From NCBI GenBank assembly GCA_029891385.1, contig CM057235.1:22189120-22253119 (forward strand): 64,000 nucleotides of DNA, in the 5' to 3' direction. This document shows, in pieces, positions 36,264-46,919 of this stretch (within the stretch, counting starts at the first letter, position 1; each line of letters begins with the position of its first letter). Under the pieces are notes generated by a model, which was not told the DNA's origin, did no database searches, and saw only the letters and a list, made by a program, of their open reading frames with translations. The DNA is from Erythroxylum novogranatense. Lineage: Eukaryota; Streptophyta; Magnoliopsida; Malpighiales; Erythroxylaceae. Both the position numbers and the translations under genes were made by a program.

Positions 36264-38394
36264 ACCCAAAATTGCAATATATTTTTCAGGACCGAGAGCA
36301 GACTCCTAACTCCAGAGGGACTTTTCTTGTCGTGTAGATCGTGTTGGCAGGAGAAGTCATGGCTCACAGATCGGTCAGCTGGGACTTTTGGGATGAACTA
36401 GATAGATCTGTTGTTTTCCTCTTTCATGTAGCATGTTGTCTTAGGATTTTTGGGCTTTATGTACAGACAGTACAGAATGACAGATGTATAAACTCCTTGA
36501 TTTTGATGAATGAAATGAGGAAAAAGTTGGTTTCAAAAATTAGTGATTTTTATATTGATGTTTTATTATTATGATGCCATGTGAAGTATAGTAGTGACCG
36601 TTCGTAGCTCACCCTTATCGTAGGATATGTATCGGAATGACCTACGGCCGTCCCGGTATGTACCCTGCGATAAGGGGTGCTACACATTTCCAGAAACTCA
36701 AGCAAATATACATTATATATCATTAGATGTTATTTTATAAGCAAAACATAATATACATTATACATATTGAAATTATCAAAATATATGCTATATATATTAA
36801 ATCCATCCTGTAGTAAAGTTATTACAAATAATTTATAGGATATTACAAACCTTATCCACAAATATACAAAATGTCTCATTATATTAAATACAACTAAAAA
36901 ACAAACTCAAATACACATATTGTCAAAATAAAGCACATCCTCTTTTAGCCACTATGGTAGTCCTTTGTCCCAGTCTTTACGCTTCTTATCAAAACCTACA
37001 CGAAGGCAAAACCATCATGCTAAGCATATAGCTTAGTGGGGAATAACTAAACAAGATACATAATGCAGACTGTTTCTAACAATCATTTATATTGGACCCT
37101 GAAACTTTTTGTTTCTAACTTATTGATTATTTGTTTAATTATTTATTTATGATTTTACTTTTATTTTCTTATAATTGAGTTACAAATTTAGTGGGCGTGA
37201 GTAGAAATTATAATTTTGGATAGAAATATTAGAATTAAATTATAGTATAGTATGGTGATTAATGGATAAAAGGAGTTAGTAGATCAAATGAAAGAAAGGT
37301 AAAAATTGGAAGGACAACCAAGAAAGAGGGGTATTTTTGGAAGAAAAGGATAAAATGAGTCTTAAATAAGAAAGAAGAGAAGAAGAAATAGTTAGAAGAA
37401 AAGAAGAGAGGAGAAAAACGTAGAGAAGAAAGATAGAAGAGAAGAGAGTCATGAGAGAAGCTAGGGAAGCTAGGGAAGTAGAAAGAAAACGTGGAAGAAG
37501 AAAGAATCAAGCTTGTCTAAGGTAAGTTTATCTTTCTTTCTTGCTTAGGTAGAGAAAGAAGTAGAGAATGGGTTTTGTTGAAAGAAGATGAGACCCATTT
37601 TGATTTTTGTGGGTTTTGGAATTAGGGTTTGGTTTTACTAGCTTAGATGAACTATAGGTAGGTTAGGTTGAAGCTTAATTTGTATTTATTGCATTTTTTG
37701 TGATTATTAAGCTTATGAATTTTATTATAATATTGTTTTGAATGGAACCTTGGTTGTTTTAGGAAACCAAGAGAATCTACCCAAGTGCAAGAGGGACGAC
37801 AACCTTGAGTTAGATTTTTGCAAGCAAATTAGATGGGTAATTTGTTTATAACTATTGTGTGATTAGGCAAATTCTTGCCTATATGTGTGTATGTTGATTT
37901 TTTTAAATTGAATTGTTGTGATTTGATGGGAAATGCATGATGCATTGTGATTATGTTACACCTTAAAAGAGGTTATAACATTTTGAATTAAATGAAAAGA
38001 AGGAAAAAAAAGCATGAAAGTATCAGCATATGATAAAATGAATATATGCTTTTGTTTGAGCGATAGAGGAACCATTTCGTTCGTCACGTGCATGTAGACA
38101 AGAGCCTTCTCCCAGCTGCCCGCTTGTGGCATATGTGCTCTAAAAATGGACTCATTTTGTTCATGGTGTAAACTTTGGTTTCTCCATTTCGTACCCATGG
38201 GACCCCTCGAGTCATTTGTTGTGCATTGCATCTTTGAATTGTCAAGTATGATACACTTGAATGATTTGTTTAATGGCTAAATTCTATGTTATGTGTTATG
38301 TATTAACTACTTAATTTTGAGTTTTTGAGCTAAATTGGTGAATGATTGAATTGCTAAATATATATAAATATGTTTGAAATTGTGGTAAATTGCC

Positions 38395-38458
38395 AATGGC
38401 TATAAATATATTAGCCATTGAGCATTGTAGCTCAACCTAATATTTTCCCACTCCTCAG
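38395..38458 (+). promoter_or_regulatory. Twin hairpins and acceptor-like site in LTR F
   Basis: Hairpin 1 is AATGGCTA-(9 nt)-TAGCCATT (38395-38419). It overlaps by two bases hairpin 2, TTGAGC-ATTGTA-GCTCAA (38418-38435). The acceptor-like CCCACTCCTCAG|G follows (end 38458). The sequences differ from LTRs A to C, but the order and spacing are the same and the stems are fully paired. Confidence 0.55.
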
Positions 38459-39000
38459 GTGTGGAACGAGAAGGTTAGCAATCCTTGCAAGGCATCGGAA
38501 ACTCCAAGATAGTTAAAGACTTTTGTAACTAAGTTAGTTCGATCATTTTTTGTTAGCTTTATAAGCATATCAAACATTGAGCATCCATTTGTATTTGTAT
38601 TAAGCTATTGATGTGTATGTTGATATTTAATTAAAGCTAGGCTCAAATTGTGTTTGGATTTGTTAATGAAGTATGATTTTTTTTTTGCGTATGACTATCT
38701 AAGTCTTTACACTGCATTTTTTCAATCATCTCATAGGTGTAGAAATTTTGTTTTGACTTCCAATGAAAATCTGGATTAATCTAGGCTAAATTAGACAATG
38801 TTGTCTTCTAGAAAGTTGTAGTTTATCATTTTAGCTTCCTAAAGGTATAAAGTATGCAATTTTTAGATATCGAAGTCGAGAGTTATGATCATTACAAGTT
38901 AGGATGTTGCAGAGGATGTATATACAAAACAACTATAGTAAATGAAGTGATTTAGAACTTTTGGTGATGTGAGGAAGACCCCATAGAAGTCCCTCTGTTT

Positions 39001-39239
39001 GATTCAGCTTTGATTGAGTCCCTTCGTCTGATTCAGTCTGAGACTGAGTCCCTTCGTCTGATTTAGTGTTAGACTGAATCCCTTCGTCTGATTCAGTCTG
39101 AGACTGAATCCTTTCATCTGATTCATTCTTATATTGACTCCCCTCGTCTGATTTAGTCTCATACTAAATTCCTTCATCTGATTCAGTCTCAGACTGACTC
39201 CCTTCGTCTAATTCAGTCTGAGACTGAATCACTTCTTCT
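39001..39239 (+). repeat. 30-bp palindromic tandem repeat in LTR F
   Basis: There are eight head-to-tail units: 39001-39029 (29 bases), then seven of 30 bases from 39030. The best units (39090 and, with one change each, 39030 and 39210) hold an inverted repeat with 10-base arms, GATTCAGTCT and AGACTGAATC, around one central base, followed by a CCCTTCGTCT linker. Arm mutations in some units are matched on the other side (for example unit 6, gatttagtct with atactaaat). It has neither the unit size nor the spacer variety of a CRISPR array. Confidence 0.9.
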
Positions 39240-40011
39240 GATCCATCTACACTTTTGGAAATTTGAGATTTTGGCCCTCTATATGGCAAAATATCTCTTT
39301 GAAGTCTTCAGAAAAGTTTTAGATCTCGAAGTCCTCTTTGAAATCATTCAAAGATGACCTTAATATGATATCTCTAGTGAAAGTGAAGCCAATTTTCCCA
39401 AAACAGGTACAATGTGATTGAGGGTAAAATCATGTTTGATTCTTTTGGCCATAACTTCTCTGTCCGATCTCCAAATGACTTGATTTTCAAAGAAATAGTT
39501 TCCTAACACGTTCCTCTATCTCTTCATAATAATTTATAGCTTTTGGTATTAATTTGAAAAGGTTTGATTGAATCAAAATAAGTGTATGAGTTGAAGAAAT
39601 GAGTTTGCCCACGTCTTATGACTCCGAATGTTAGGCTCCGGAAGCGGGGTCCAACAGTTTAGCACTAATATATACATATTCAAATAATATCACAACAATC
39701 TTTAAATGTTTATAATACAAAGTAATCCAACCATTATGTCTCAGAAAAGAATATGATTCATTAATCAATATAGAATAATCTTGTATCATAACAAAACTCA
39801 TAAATATCAGAACAAAATGTACAAGTATCAGAATTGAATATCAGAATAGGATATAATCCTTTCATATCAAAATATGACTTATATCAAAATAGAACTTGTT
39901 TTTATCAAAATTGAACACGTATCAAAACATAAATAAGTTAGACTACTAATCTTTTTACATAAGTGGGTAACAGGACTACAACAAAAGATACCATGATTGG
40001 TATCTAAAATA

Positions 40012-40102
40012 GAAGATACAATGTCTCTAAATTAGGGGACACTGTTGTGTCAAATATCAGGAGACACCGAAATGTCAATATCGGGAGACACCTTAGTGTC
40101 AC
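40012..40102 (-). repeat. Palindromic minisatellite in D 5' LTR
   Basis: This is the counterpart of 26309-26422: about three units with GACAC-loop-GTGTC type inverted repeats (gacactgttgtgtc, gacaccgaaatgtc, gacaccttagtgtc). The unit count and linkers differ from the other LTR. Confidence 0.7.
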
Positions 40103-40740
40103 AGAAGCAGCTGTAGACCCTTCTAGGCATGTCTATTTACCCATGATTAGTACTTAATAGTTTTTTAAAAAACCATTTCAGATTTCAGAATTTTATGTAA
40201 ATGATGTAGTGCATAACATATAACCTTATTCATTTGATCAAACTTAACATGCCTTAAAAATACAAACATATGCATTAAAGCATCAATAAATATATTGACT
40301 CATCACACATTATGTATTCACACAATTAAAAAGCACTTGCAATATAATCCCAATTATCAAACTCTTTGAACAATTGATGGCCTGGAATTATCACAATATC
40401 TTAATCACATAATAGTGAAATAATGCATAAGAATAAATTCATTTTCTTTTGCTCAAATTGAACCCATTCATTCTCACTCGAACAAACTTATCATTCTTTA
40501 TAATCCTAAGCATTTGTAATAATGTACAAATGATTATATTAAGTAACTACATTTTCCATGTACTCACCTAAGTTCTCAATTCTCACACGTACATAACTAA
40601 CAAATCACTTTTATCATTTAAAACACATTTGTGTTCTTTTGTATACTTCATTCCTTTAACAATTTATAAGTTCCTAAATTAGATACTTTGTTATCTAATA
40701 ACAACTTCTTTAGGTTATTACTTCAATTAAAATCCAAATC

Positions 40741-40978
40741 TTGGCCAAATAATTACTAATGTGTGTGTACAATTAAAAGGGGTGAATAAACTTGACATTT
40801 AAATTTTGATTAATATGTATATTTAGTCCAGAGTTCCTAGACGCGAATTTTGCAAGTTAATAATTTGTAACAACTTGAATGATTGTGTTTAGTTAGTCTA
40901 TTGCCTCATTATTGCATTGTGTACTTTGTGTTTTTTTGTTCTTTGTTGTTTTGTTTGCTTGAGGACAAGCAAACATGT
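40741..40978 (+). other. 3' internal end of an upstream G unit
   Basis: These bases match 54290-54540, the stretch just inside the 3' LTR of element G, including the stem-loop GTTTGCTTG-AGGA-CAAGCAAAC (40953-40974). Internal 3' sequence lying before the 5'-side LTR means that an earlier G unit stood to the left. The left edge, near 40741, is an abrupt junction with the D LTR. Confidence 0.7.
40953..40974 (+). promoter_or_regulatory. Stem-loop at LTR boundary of element G
   Basis: Nine-base arms GTTTGCTTG and CAAGCAAAC enclose AGGA, four bases before the LTR start (TGATAACTG at 40979). The other copy (54516-54534) keeps a 7-bp stem. I know similar TTGCTTGAGGACAAGCAA sequences before LTRs beginning TGATAAG in Tat-type gypsy elements; their role is not known to me. 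Confidence 0.7.
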
Positions 40979-42153
40979 TGATAACTGTAAATTGCATTGT
41001 GTTTTAGGGCATAATTTTATATGAATTTAGTTGTTAATTCGATCATTTAGTATGTGTTTAGGTTAGAATTGTGTTAGTGTGTTATAGGGGCACTTCAAGA
41101 CTCAAGTTTTTGAGGGACTTTTCAATCTTTTTAGACCTCAAAAAAGACCCTAGGTTACCTTAAATAGAAAGCCTATAAGAAGAACATAATATAAGTAGAA
41201 AAGAGAGTCTTGATTCAACCACTTTTGGAAACCCTAAATAGAGAAAGAGGAAGAGAAAGAGAGGAGGAAGAAGAAGAAGGAGGAAGAAGAAGGGGTGATG
41301 TGTTTCCCAGATCAGGAGGTTTTTTTATGCTGCTGCCTTGCCAAATCATCCATTCTAAGTTTATATTTCCTTTCGTTTCAATTTTATTCATGTATAAAGT
41401 TGGGATGGATTGTATGAGGGTAGATGGTAGAATGATGATGATGTTTTAACTCTCCTTTGGGATTTTATTTTGATTTAATGTTATCCGAGTTGATTTTGTG
41501 TTATTTTAAATAGGTATTATGATTATTGTGTTTATTGCATAATTCGGTAATAAACTGAGAGGGTGAATCGGAATAAAAAACGATTGGATCATATTAATGA
41601 GATTTAGGTGATTCAATAGAACTCATAATTAATCATATCAGTAATTGTACGAAGAGAGATCTCGTGTGAGACCCAATAGTTTATTTGAGTGGTTTATATA
41701 TAATTAGGGTTGTGAGTCTTTTTATAAATTTTATAATCCAATTAGGGTTTATAAATTAGGGTTTAATGGTTATAACTTGAGAGAAAGTAATCAGCCCTAG
41801 GATCAATTAGAACCGACACCCTATTAACACATAATCGGTTAGGTTAGCATTAATGATAGGTAAAATCCTCTTTCTCATAACTTGGTAAATTCTTTGGTTG
41901 ATTTCCATTGTGCTTGCTTGTTACTCAATTGTTAAGTCCTTCATGTTTAACTTCCGATTTAATTAGTTGAATTTAATTCTTATATTTACTTTCCATTATA
42001 TTGTTTATTTTAATTTTTCATATCTTTTTAGCCTTCGATTTTTAGGATTAGATTACTCTCCTTCCTCATGGTATTAACACCTTGAATACTACGATATGAA
42101 CTGTGTACTTGCAAAATATTGAGAGTTTATAAGATTAAAACTTACCCCGATTA
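40979..42153 (+). repeat. LTR of element G, left copy
   Basis: This LTR of 1,175 bp runs from TGATAACTGTAAATTGC to about ACTTACCCCGATTA. It aligns with 54541-55914 (1,374 bp) but lacks a segment of about 200 bases that holds the CCACGATCGTGA repeats in the right copy. The PBS-like sequence at 42160 follows it, so it serves as the 5' LTR of the unit that contains the copia element. The end bases are inferred from where the two copies diverge. Confidence 0.75.
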
Positions 42154-42159
42154 AGTTTT

Positions 42160-42178
42160 TGGAGTCGTTGTTGTGGAG
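42160..42178 (+). other. Decayed Athila/Tat-type primer binding site
   Basis: TGGAGTCGTTGTTGTGGAG lies six bases inside the left G LTR. It resembles the TGGCGCCGTTGCCGGGGA PBS of Athila/Tat-like elements, with changes mostly at C or CpG sites. This supports plus orientation for element G. Confidence 0.7.
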
Positions 42179-44063
42179 GTATAGAATTAGTTTAATTATT
42201 GTATTCTAAGGCGTTTCACTTTCTTTTTAAATTGTGGTACCCAATCACAAGAAGAAGAAAAAATTGTAGGAAGTTTGGGCGAAAAGTAAAAAACATATTG
42301 ATTTGGACATCTCAAAGCAGTGATGAAGAATTGAGAAAATTAGATATCAAGAAGAGATAAAAAGCACAATCATGGGGTATATATATTATAGGGAGCAAAG
42401 GACTCTTACAAATTTCAATGAGCCCCAATTTAGCTGGGGAAATCATCAGCCTTCTATAAACACATACAGTTTGGGGTGGCAGAACCACCCAGATTTCTAT
42501 TAGTCTAACAATGTAAGTACTCAAATGGGACATCAAGACCTATTAGGAATTCATCAAGATGAGTCCAGTTCATAGAATTCCAAATTGGACAAAATCATGG
42601 ATAAGCTAATAAACATGGAAGAGACCCAAAAGAGATTGGAAGAGCAATTTGATCAAGTAATGAAAAATAATGCCGCTTTTATTCACAACCTAGAGATTCA
42701 AGTGAGATAGATTTCTCGTGAATTTTGTAAGAGAAGTGTGGAAGACTCTACAAGCAATATGGAATTACATCAACAAGAGCAATATGAGGCTATCATAATT
42801 TAGAAATGGGGAAGAGCAAGAAAAGCTAGTGGAAAATCAAGCTGAACCCCATCTTGTGGAAGACCAAAAGATGAAGAAAGAGGATGAAGAAAAGAATGAC
42901 AACCCTCCCTATTATTACCTAGATCTTGGTATACCATGCTTGAACATCAAAAAAACTTAGGTAGATGTCCATGAAGAGAACCTCATCATTCAGACAAGTG
43001 ATGACTAAGTGACATTCAACATAAATGATGTATTAAAGAAACTGGAGGAGGGCGACTCATTCAAACAAATTGATGTGCTCAAATCTTTGAAGGAACAAGA
43101 GGACGAAGAATTATTAACAACAGAAATCAAGTTTAAAGAAGCTATGTAAGTCTCTGTTCAAGAAGCTAAAGAAGAAGAGGAGATAAGGGAGAATGAGGAA
43201 GAACCAAGAAGAGAACAACCCACCCTTTTACCAGGCAAACTACTGGATTGCAGGGAAGATTGAGGGAGTTTTGTTATTCCTTGTTTTGTTAATAGATTGC
43301 TTGAAAAAAGGACTTTACTGAGCTTAATTGGATTCATAATTTTATCAATAATTTCCTTCTGATCATTTTGCAATTTTTAGCTTACTTATAAGCTACAAAA
43401 CTAATGTTGAACAAAAAAGGTGGACGCAAGATGCTCATAATTGATCTCGACTGAGCTTCCAATGATACAAGGTCAAGATAATCCATAAATTAGTACATTT
43501 AGTATTTAGATTTAAATTGTTGTGTTTAGTTAGATTTGTTCTCAATTTTAAACAAATTTTAATGATTTAAAATGATCTGGGATTACTAATTCTCTTACTC
43601 TCTTTAAGTAATTCCAAGATAAGACAGCAATCTCGAGCATCAAGCATTTTAGTCTCAACACCTCACCGTTATCACCTCCATCACCATAAGATTTTGTCTC
43701 TAGCCCTTTTTCTTTTAAATTTAGTCTTTATTTTCTTTTATTTTATTTTATGTTATTTCCTTCCATTTGTGTTTTTTGTCTCCTTCTCACATTGACGACA
43801 ATTTGTTGTTCAAGTGTAGGGAGGGTTGTGTGTTTTACTTTGAGTGTAAATTTTGCATTTTGTTATGTTAGTGTGTTTGGGTTGCATATTGTGAATTATG
43901 TGAATGTATCGATGTCTTAGATGGAATAAAATTGATTTAATTTTGAACACAATCTATTAGGTTATGAAGAGTCATTAGCTCACGAAATTAGTGATCTGGG
44001 TTTTTGGCCAAAATATGCAAGTTAATTAAGATTCAGTGTTAGTTTATCACCTTATAAGTTGTT
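42179..44063 (+). pseudogene. Element G internal part: gag/protease relics, pol core missing
   Basis: Short plus-strand frames keep Athila/Tat gag features: MDKIMDKLINMEETQKRLEE then KNNAAFIHNLEIQVR (about 42590-42710, coiled-coil-like). Near 43010-43030, DDXVTFNIND (X is a stop) resembles the protease C-terminal box. No RT or integrase motif was found before the post-pol landmark near 43793-43826 (gacgacaatttg, then ttcaagtgtagggaggg). G therefore looks like a pol-deleted, non-autonomous derivative. It is interrupted at 44064 by the SIRE-type element and resumes at 53837. Confidence 0.65.
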
Positions 44064-44122
44064 ACATTTGTTAAGTCAAAATGACTTTACATTAATGATT
44101 TTGATGAAGTACAAATAATAAA

Positions 44123-44452
44123 AGAAAGCAAAAGCAGACGAAAGGAGAAAAACAGACGAAAGCTGAAAAGTAGACGAAAGGAGAAAAATAGACGGAAGCT
44201 GAAAAACAGACGAAAGGAGAAAAACAGACGGAAGCTAAAAAACAGACGAAAGGAAATAAAAGCAGACGAAAACAAAAGCAGACGAAAGCCAAAAGCTGAT
44301 GGAAATAAAAGCAGACGGAAACAAAAGTAAACGAAAATAAGAGCAGACGAAAGCAAAAATAGACAGAAGCAAAAAAAAGACGGAAGCAAAAGCAGACGAA
44401 AGAAGAAAAACAGAAGGAAGCAAAAGACGACGATGAAAAGCAGACGGAAGCA
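44123..44452 (+). repeat. CAGACGAAAG minisatellite in SIRE 5' LTR
   Basis: These are imperfect repeats of cagacgaaaggagaaaa / cagacggaagctgaaaa and of cagacgaaaacaaaag. The plus strand has almost no T. The array lies in U3, just upstream of the TATA box at 44577. The 3' LTR copy (52768-53142) differs in unit order. Minus-strand open frames across both arrays (Phe/Leu/Ser-rich) are artefacts of the composition. Confidence 0.9.
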
Positions 44453-44576
44453 AATTGCTTCTGATTCAAGAATCAGTTTGAGTTAGTTACAGAACTGAAC
44501 TGAATAACTGCTTCTTTCAAGAAACAAGATTAAAGAAGCAATAAGCAAGAATCAAGAAGCAATTGTAGACGAAGAC

Positions 44577-44586
44577 TATAAATATA
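44577..44586 (+). promoter_or_regulatory. TATA box of SIRE 5' LTR
   Basis: TATAAATATA follows the minisatellite and precedes AGTCGAAGTCGAAGATTGC, the likely transcription start region. The same box is at 53269-53278 in the 3' LTR. Confidence 0.75.
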
Positions 44587-45142
44587 AGTCGAAGTCGAAG
44601 ATTGCATAGTTACACACTTGAACGTTACAAAAGCTATCAATACTTGAGAGAAATTTTTGTGCGATTTGTCTAGAGCTATCTTACTATAACAAAGATCGAA
44701 ATATCTTTCAATTGAAAGTTGTACAGATAGCTTACAGAGGCTAAGAGTAAAAGAATACTGACTGTAAAGAGACCTGAAGAGGCTCAGAGAAAAAGAATAC
44801 TTGTAAAGTTGTTCAGAGAGAGTGAAATCTCAGAAAGACTTCTGAGGACTGGATGTAACCCACGGTTTAGGGTGAACTAGTATAAAAATTCTTGTGCCTA
44901 CAACTCTCTATCCTTATCTCTCTTATCTTTCAAAGATTCGATCTTACTAGTTTTTCAACAAGTTTTTGGAAAACATTTTATAACTTTGATTTACAATAGT
45001 TCTTGTGAAAAGAACAAGTTTCTTTTAACAAAACGTTTTTGAAAGGATTTTAAAAGAGGGAAAATACACAATTCAACCCCCCCTTCTTGTGCATTTATAC
45101 ATCGTATAATAAGCCTTGTATTAACGTGTGATTCACTTCAAT

Positions 45143-45154
45143 TGGTATCAGACC
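45143..45154 (+). other. Primer binding site of SIRE-type element
   Basis: TGGTATCAGACC lies two bases after the 5' LTR end. Its first ten bases match the tRNA-iMet PBS. It fixes the LTR boundary at 45140. Confidence 0.9.
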
Positions 45155-45197
45155 TTGGTGTCCAAGGATCACATTAAAAACGTGTGGATTAAAGATT

Positions 45198-46139
45198 ATG
45201 GCGGAATCACATACATACATTACGGAAGGTGCCTCAGTCACTAGACCTCCGACATTCAACGGAGAAGACTACTACTACTGAAAAGATAGAATGTGGTTGT
45301 TTATCGAATCTACTCATATTGACCTTTGGGAAATAATAGAGAATGGACCATACACACCGGTGGATGAAGAAGGAAATCTCATTCTACGAATTAGATGGAC
45401 GACTGATCAAAAGGCAAGATTTCAACTGAATTCCAAAACGAAGTTTTTCTTGAGTTGTGCCCTAAGCAGAAGTGAGTACGAAAAAGTCCACGGATACGAC
45501 ACTGCGAAGGAGATGTGGAATACTTTATTTATCACATGAGGGTACAAACCAAGTCAAAGAATCCAAGATAAGCATTCTTGTGCACTAGTACGAGCTTTTC
45601 AAGATGAAAGACGAAGAATCTATTGATTAAATGTTTGGAAGATTTCAAACAATTATCAATGGATTAAAAGCTCTCGGAAGAATTTACGACAACCAAGATC
45701 ACGTGCGTAAGATCCTAAGGAGTCTACCAAAGAGGTGGAGACCAAAAATTACTGCTGTGCAGGAAGCTAAGGACTTAAGCGTATTAAATCTTGACGAACT
45801 ACTTGGATCGTTGAAAATACATGAAGTTGAGCTCGATGCTGAAGACAAACCCAAACGGGACAAGTCGATAGCACTAAAGGCTAGACAAAAGAATCATAAA
45901 ACTCAAAGAAAGAGGAATCCATCAAAAGCGCTGAAGATTGAAAAATCCAAGAATGATGATTCCAGTGAGTCAGAACAAGAGTCCAGTGATGAAGATGACG
46001 AGCCATCTTTTATTTCAAAGAAGATCGGACGGATGTGGAAGAAGAAGTCCAAAGGAAGTCAATTCTTCAAGAAGAACGACAAAGATGATGGAAAAGTATA
46101 AAAGACATCCATCATATACTACGAGTGTAAAAACCTAGA
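45198..46139 (+). pseudogene. gag of SIRE-type element, stops and frameshifts
   Basis: The start ATG at 45198 is followed by a UBN2-type copia gag: PPTFNGEDYYY, a TGA at 45279-45281 where the family has Trp, then KDRMWLFIESTHIDLWEII. The first frame ends near 45537. The frame starting at 45631 continues with MFGRFQTIINGLKALGR, KILRSLPKRWRPKITAVQEA and LGSLKIHEVEL. An acidic Ser/Glu/Asp stretch and a basic patch follow, then a decayed zinc knuckle (YYECKNLDITSL, near 46118). At least one stop and two frameshifts inactivate it. Confidence 0.88.
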
Positions 46140-46205
46140 CATTACAAGTTTGAGTGTCTAATTCTAAAGAAGAAACCAAAGAAGAGTAGAGAAGGCAAAA
46201 AAAAT

Positions 46206-46919
46206 ATGATGGCAACTTGGGAGGATCTAGATTCATCTGAATCAGATACAAGCTCCGAAACATCAGAACATGCAAATATTTGCCTAGTAGCCGAAGAGGA
46301 AAGTGATGACGTGGTAACTTCTAAATATGATGACTTGCATAATGTATATTCAGAACTACTAGAAGATTCTCATGCTATTCTGAAACAGTACAAACTGTTA
46401 AAGAAAAAGTATGTAGAAAACCTCAACCATACAGAAGAAATAGAGAGAGAAAATACCTACTTGAAAAAGCAAGTAGAGGAAAGTAAGAAACAGAAAGTTG
46501 TAGATAGATCTGAAGATATCAATCAGTTGAAGCTTAGGATTAAGAATTTTTCAGCTGATCTAGCAAGTTTCACTAAAAGTACAAAGAAAATGAATGAAAT
46601 ATTAGGTAAAAGTAGACATCCGAGTGATAAAACCGGATTAGGATTTACGAGAAATAAGTCTCAACATGAAAGAAAGTTTTTCTTTCAGAAAAAGAAGTTC
46701 CAACAATTTCATCAACAATCTTATAAAATGCATCATTATCATTCTGTGCATTTTACTAACTCAAAAGGACCCAAGAAAATTTGGGTACTAAAGAATAAAA
46801 TAGTATCTTCTGCAGATATCCTTCCTTGGAAGAGGCAGCAAGCACCATTGGTATTTAGAAAGTGGATGCTCGGGACACATGACGGGAAGGAGGTCTATAT
46901 TCCTAGATCTTCAATATAA
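46206..46919 (+). pseudogene. gag C-terminal / linker region of SIRE-type element
   Basis: This 237-codon frame begins MMATWEDLDSSESDTSSE, matching the 'atWsDsD.SSsd' linker after the zinc knuckle in SIRE gag. It has a long Lys/Glu-rich, coiled-coil-like middle (residues about 60-120) and a basic C-terminal part. It runs out where the protease should start: RKWMLGTHDGKEVY replaces the expected 'W.lDSGCSrHMTG' active site, owing to frame loss around 46860-46900. Confidence 0.75.

Larger units (their letters stand above)
30594..36289 (+). other. Predicted leader intron signals in LTR B
   Basis: The donor-like sites are AATAG|GTAAGAATTG (30594) and ATTG|GTGAGTGACC (35660). The acceptor-like site is ATATATTTTTCAG|G (36289). 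The nested LTR C lies inside the longer interval. The short segment before the second donor (GGCATTAGCTCGGAAG, 35639-35654) is nearly the same in LTRs A and C and could be a small internal exon, since ACTTCCAG precedes it. Confidence 0.42.
29786..36684 (+). mobile_element. Solo LTR B, TSD CATTT, interrupted by solo LTR C
   Basis: The block starts TGTAACATCCCATCACC and ends GATAAGGGGTGCTACA, flanked by CATTT at 29781-29785 and 36685-36689. It spans 6,899 bp, about 3.9 kb without the nested LTR C. It is the same family as the partial LTR at 1-2740 and is related to the LTRs of element A. Plus-strand signals in order are a donor-like AATAG|GTAAGAATTG (30594), a motif recurring about every 180-217 bp (31051-32030), LTR C, a CG-rich block (35150-35225), a donor-like TTG|GTGAGTGACC (35660), hairpins (36225-36263) and an acceptor-like TTTTTCAG|G (36289). 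Confidence 0.92.
37090..39656 (+). mobile_element. Solo LTR F in D 5' LTR
   Basis: This 2,567-bp block begins TATTGGACCC and ends GGGGTCCAACA, almost perfect terminal inverted repeats (TGTTGGACCC expected; the second base is changed). The flanks ATTTA (37085-37089) and GTTTA (39657-39661) match at 4 of 5 positions. It has no pol. Its end matches, in reverse, the start of the solo LTR at 56998. Donor-like CTAAG|GTAAGTTTATC (37522), twin hairpins (38395-38435) and an acceptor-like CACTCCTCAG|G (38458) give plus orientation. A palindromic array lies at 39001-39239. Confidence 0.85.
22814..40740 (-). mobile_element. Element D: degenerate chromovirus with nested LTRs
   Basis: This gypsy element lies on the minus strand. 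Its 3' LTR is 22814-28151, its internal region only 28152-29690, and its 5' LTR starts at 29691 and is cut near 40740. PBS (29674-29685) and PPT (28152-28168) sit at the proper places. Only about 1.5 kb of internal sequence remains, lacking recognisable gag and RT, so it is an internal-deletion derivative. Solo LTRs E, B (with C inside) and F are nested in its LTRs. The two LTRs are clearly diverged, so it is older than element A. Confidence 0.85.
29691..40740 (-). repeat. 5' LTR of element D, truncated, with nested LTRs
   Basis: The D LTR sequence is present in three pieces: 29691-29785, 36690-37089 and 39662 to about 40740. The gaps are solo LTR B (29786-36684, flanked by CATTT) and solo LTR F (37090-39656). 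The last piece stops near 40740, where the other D LTR would continue with 'ttattcaaattttaatt', and element G sequence begins instead. This is a deletion or recombination junction rather than an LTR end. Confidence 0.8.
44069..45140 (+). repeat. 5' LTR of SIRE-type element
   Basis: The LTR begins TGTTAAGTCAAAATGAC and ends TGTGATTCACTTCA. It contains a purine-rich CAGACGAAAGG-type minisatellite (44123-44452) and a TATA box (44577-44586). The 3' LTR is 44 bases longer, mainly through differences in the minisatellite, and its first bases are TATTAAG (G to A). Confidence 0.95.

Noticed and set aside
39001..39239. Regular 30-bp repeats resembling a CRISPR array
   Set aside because: The units abut with no unique spacers, there are no cas genes, and the setting is a plant LTR. 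It is a palindromic minisatellite.
44087..44469. Minus-strand frames of 72-125 residues rich in Phe, Leu and Ser (also 52723-53115)
   Set aside because: They are read through the T-poor minisatellite of the SIRE LTRs; the low-complexity translation follows from the repeat, and the same frames appear in both LTRs.
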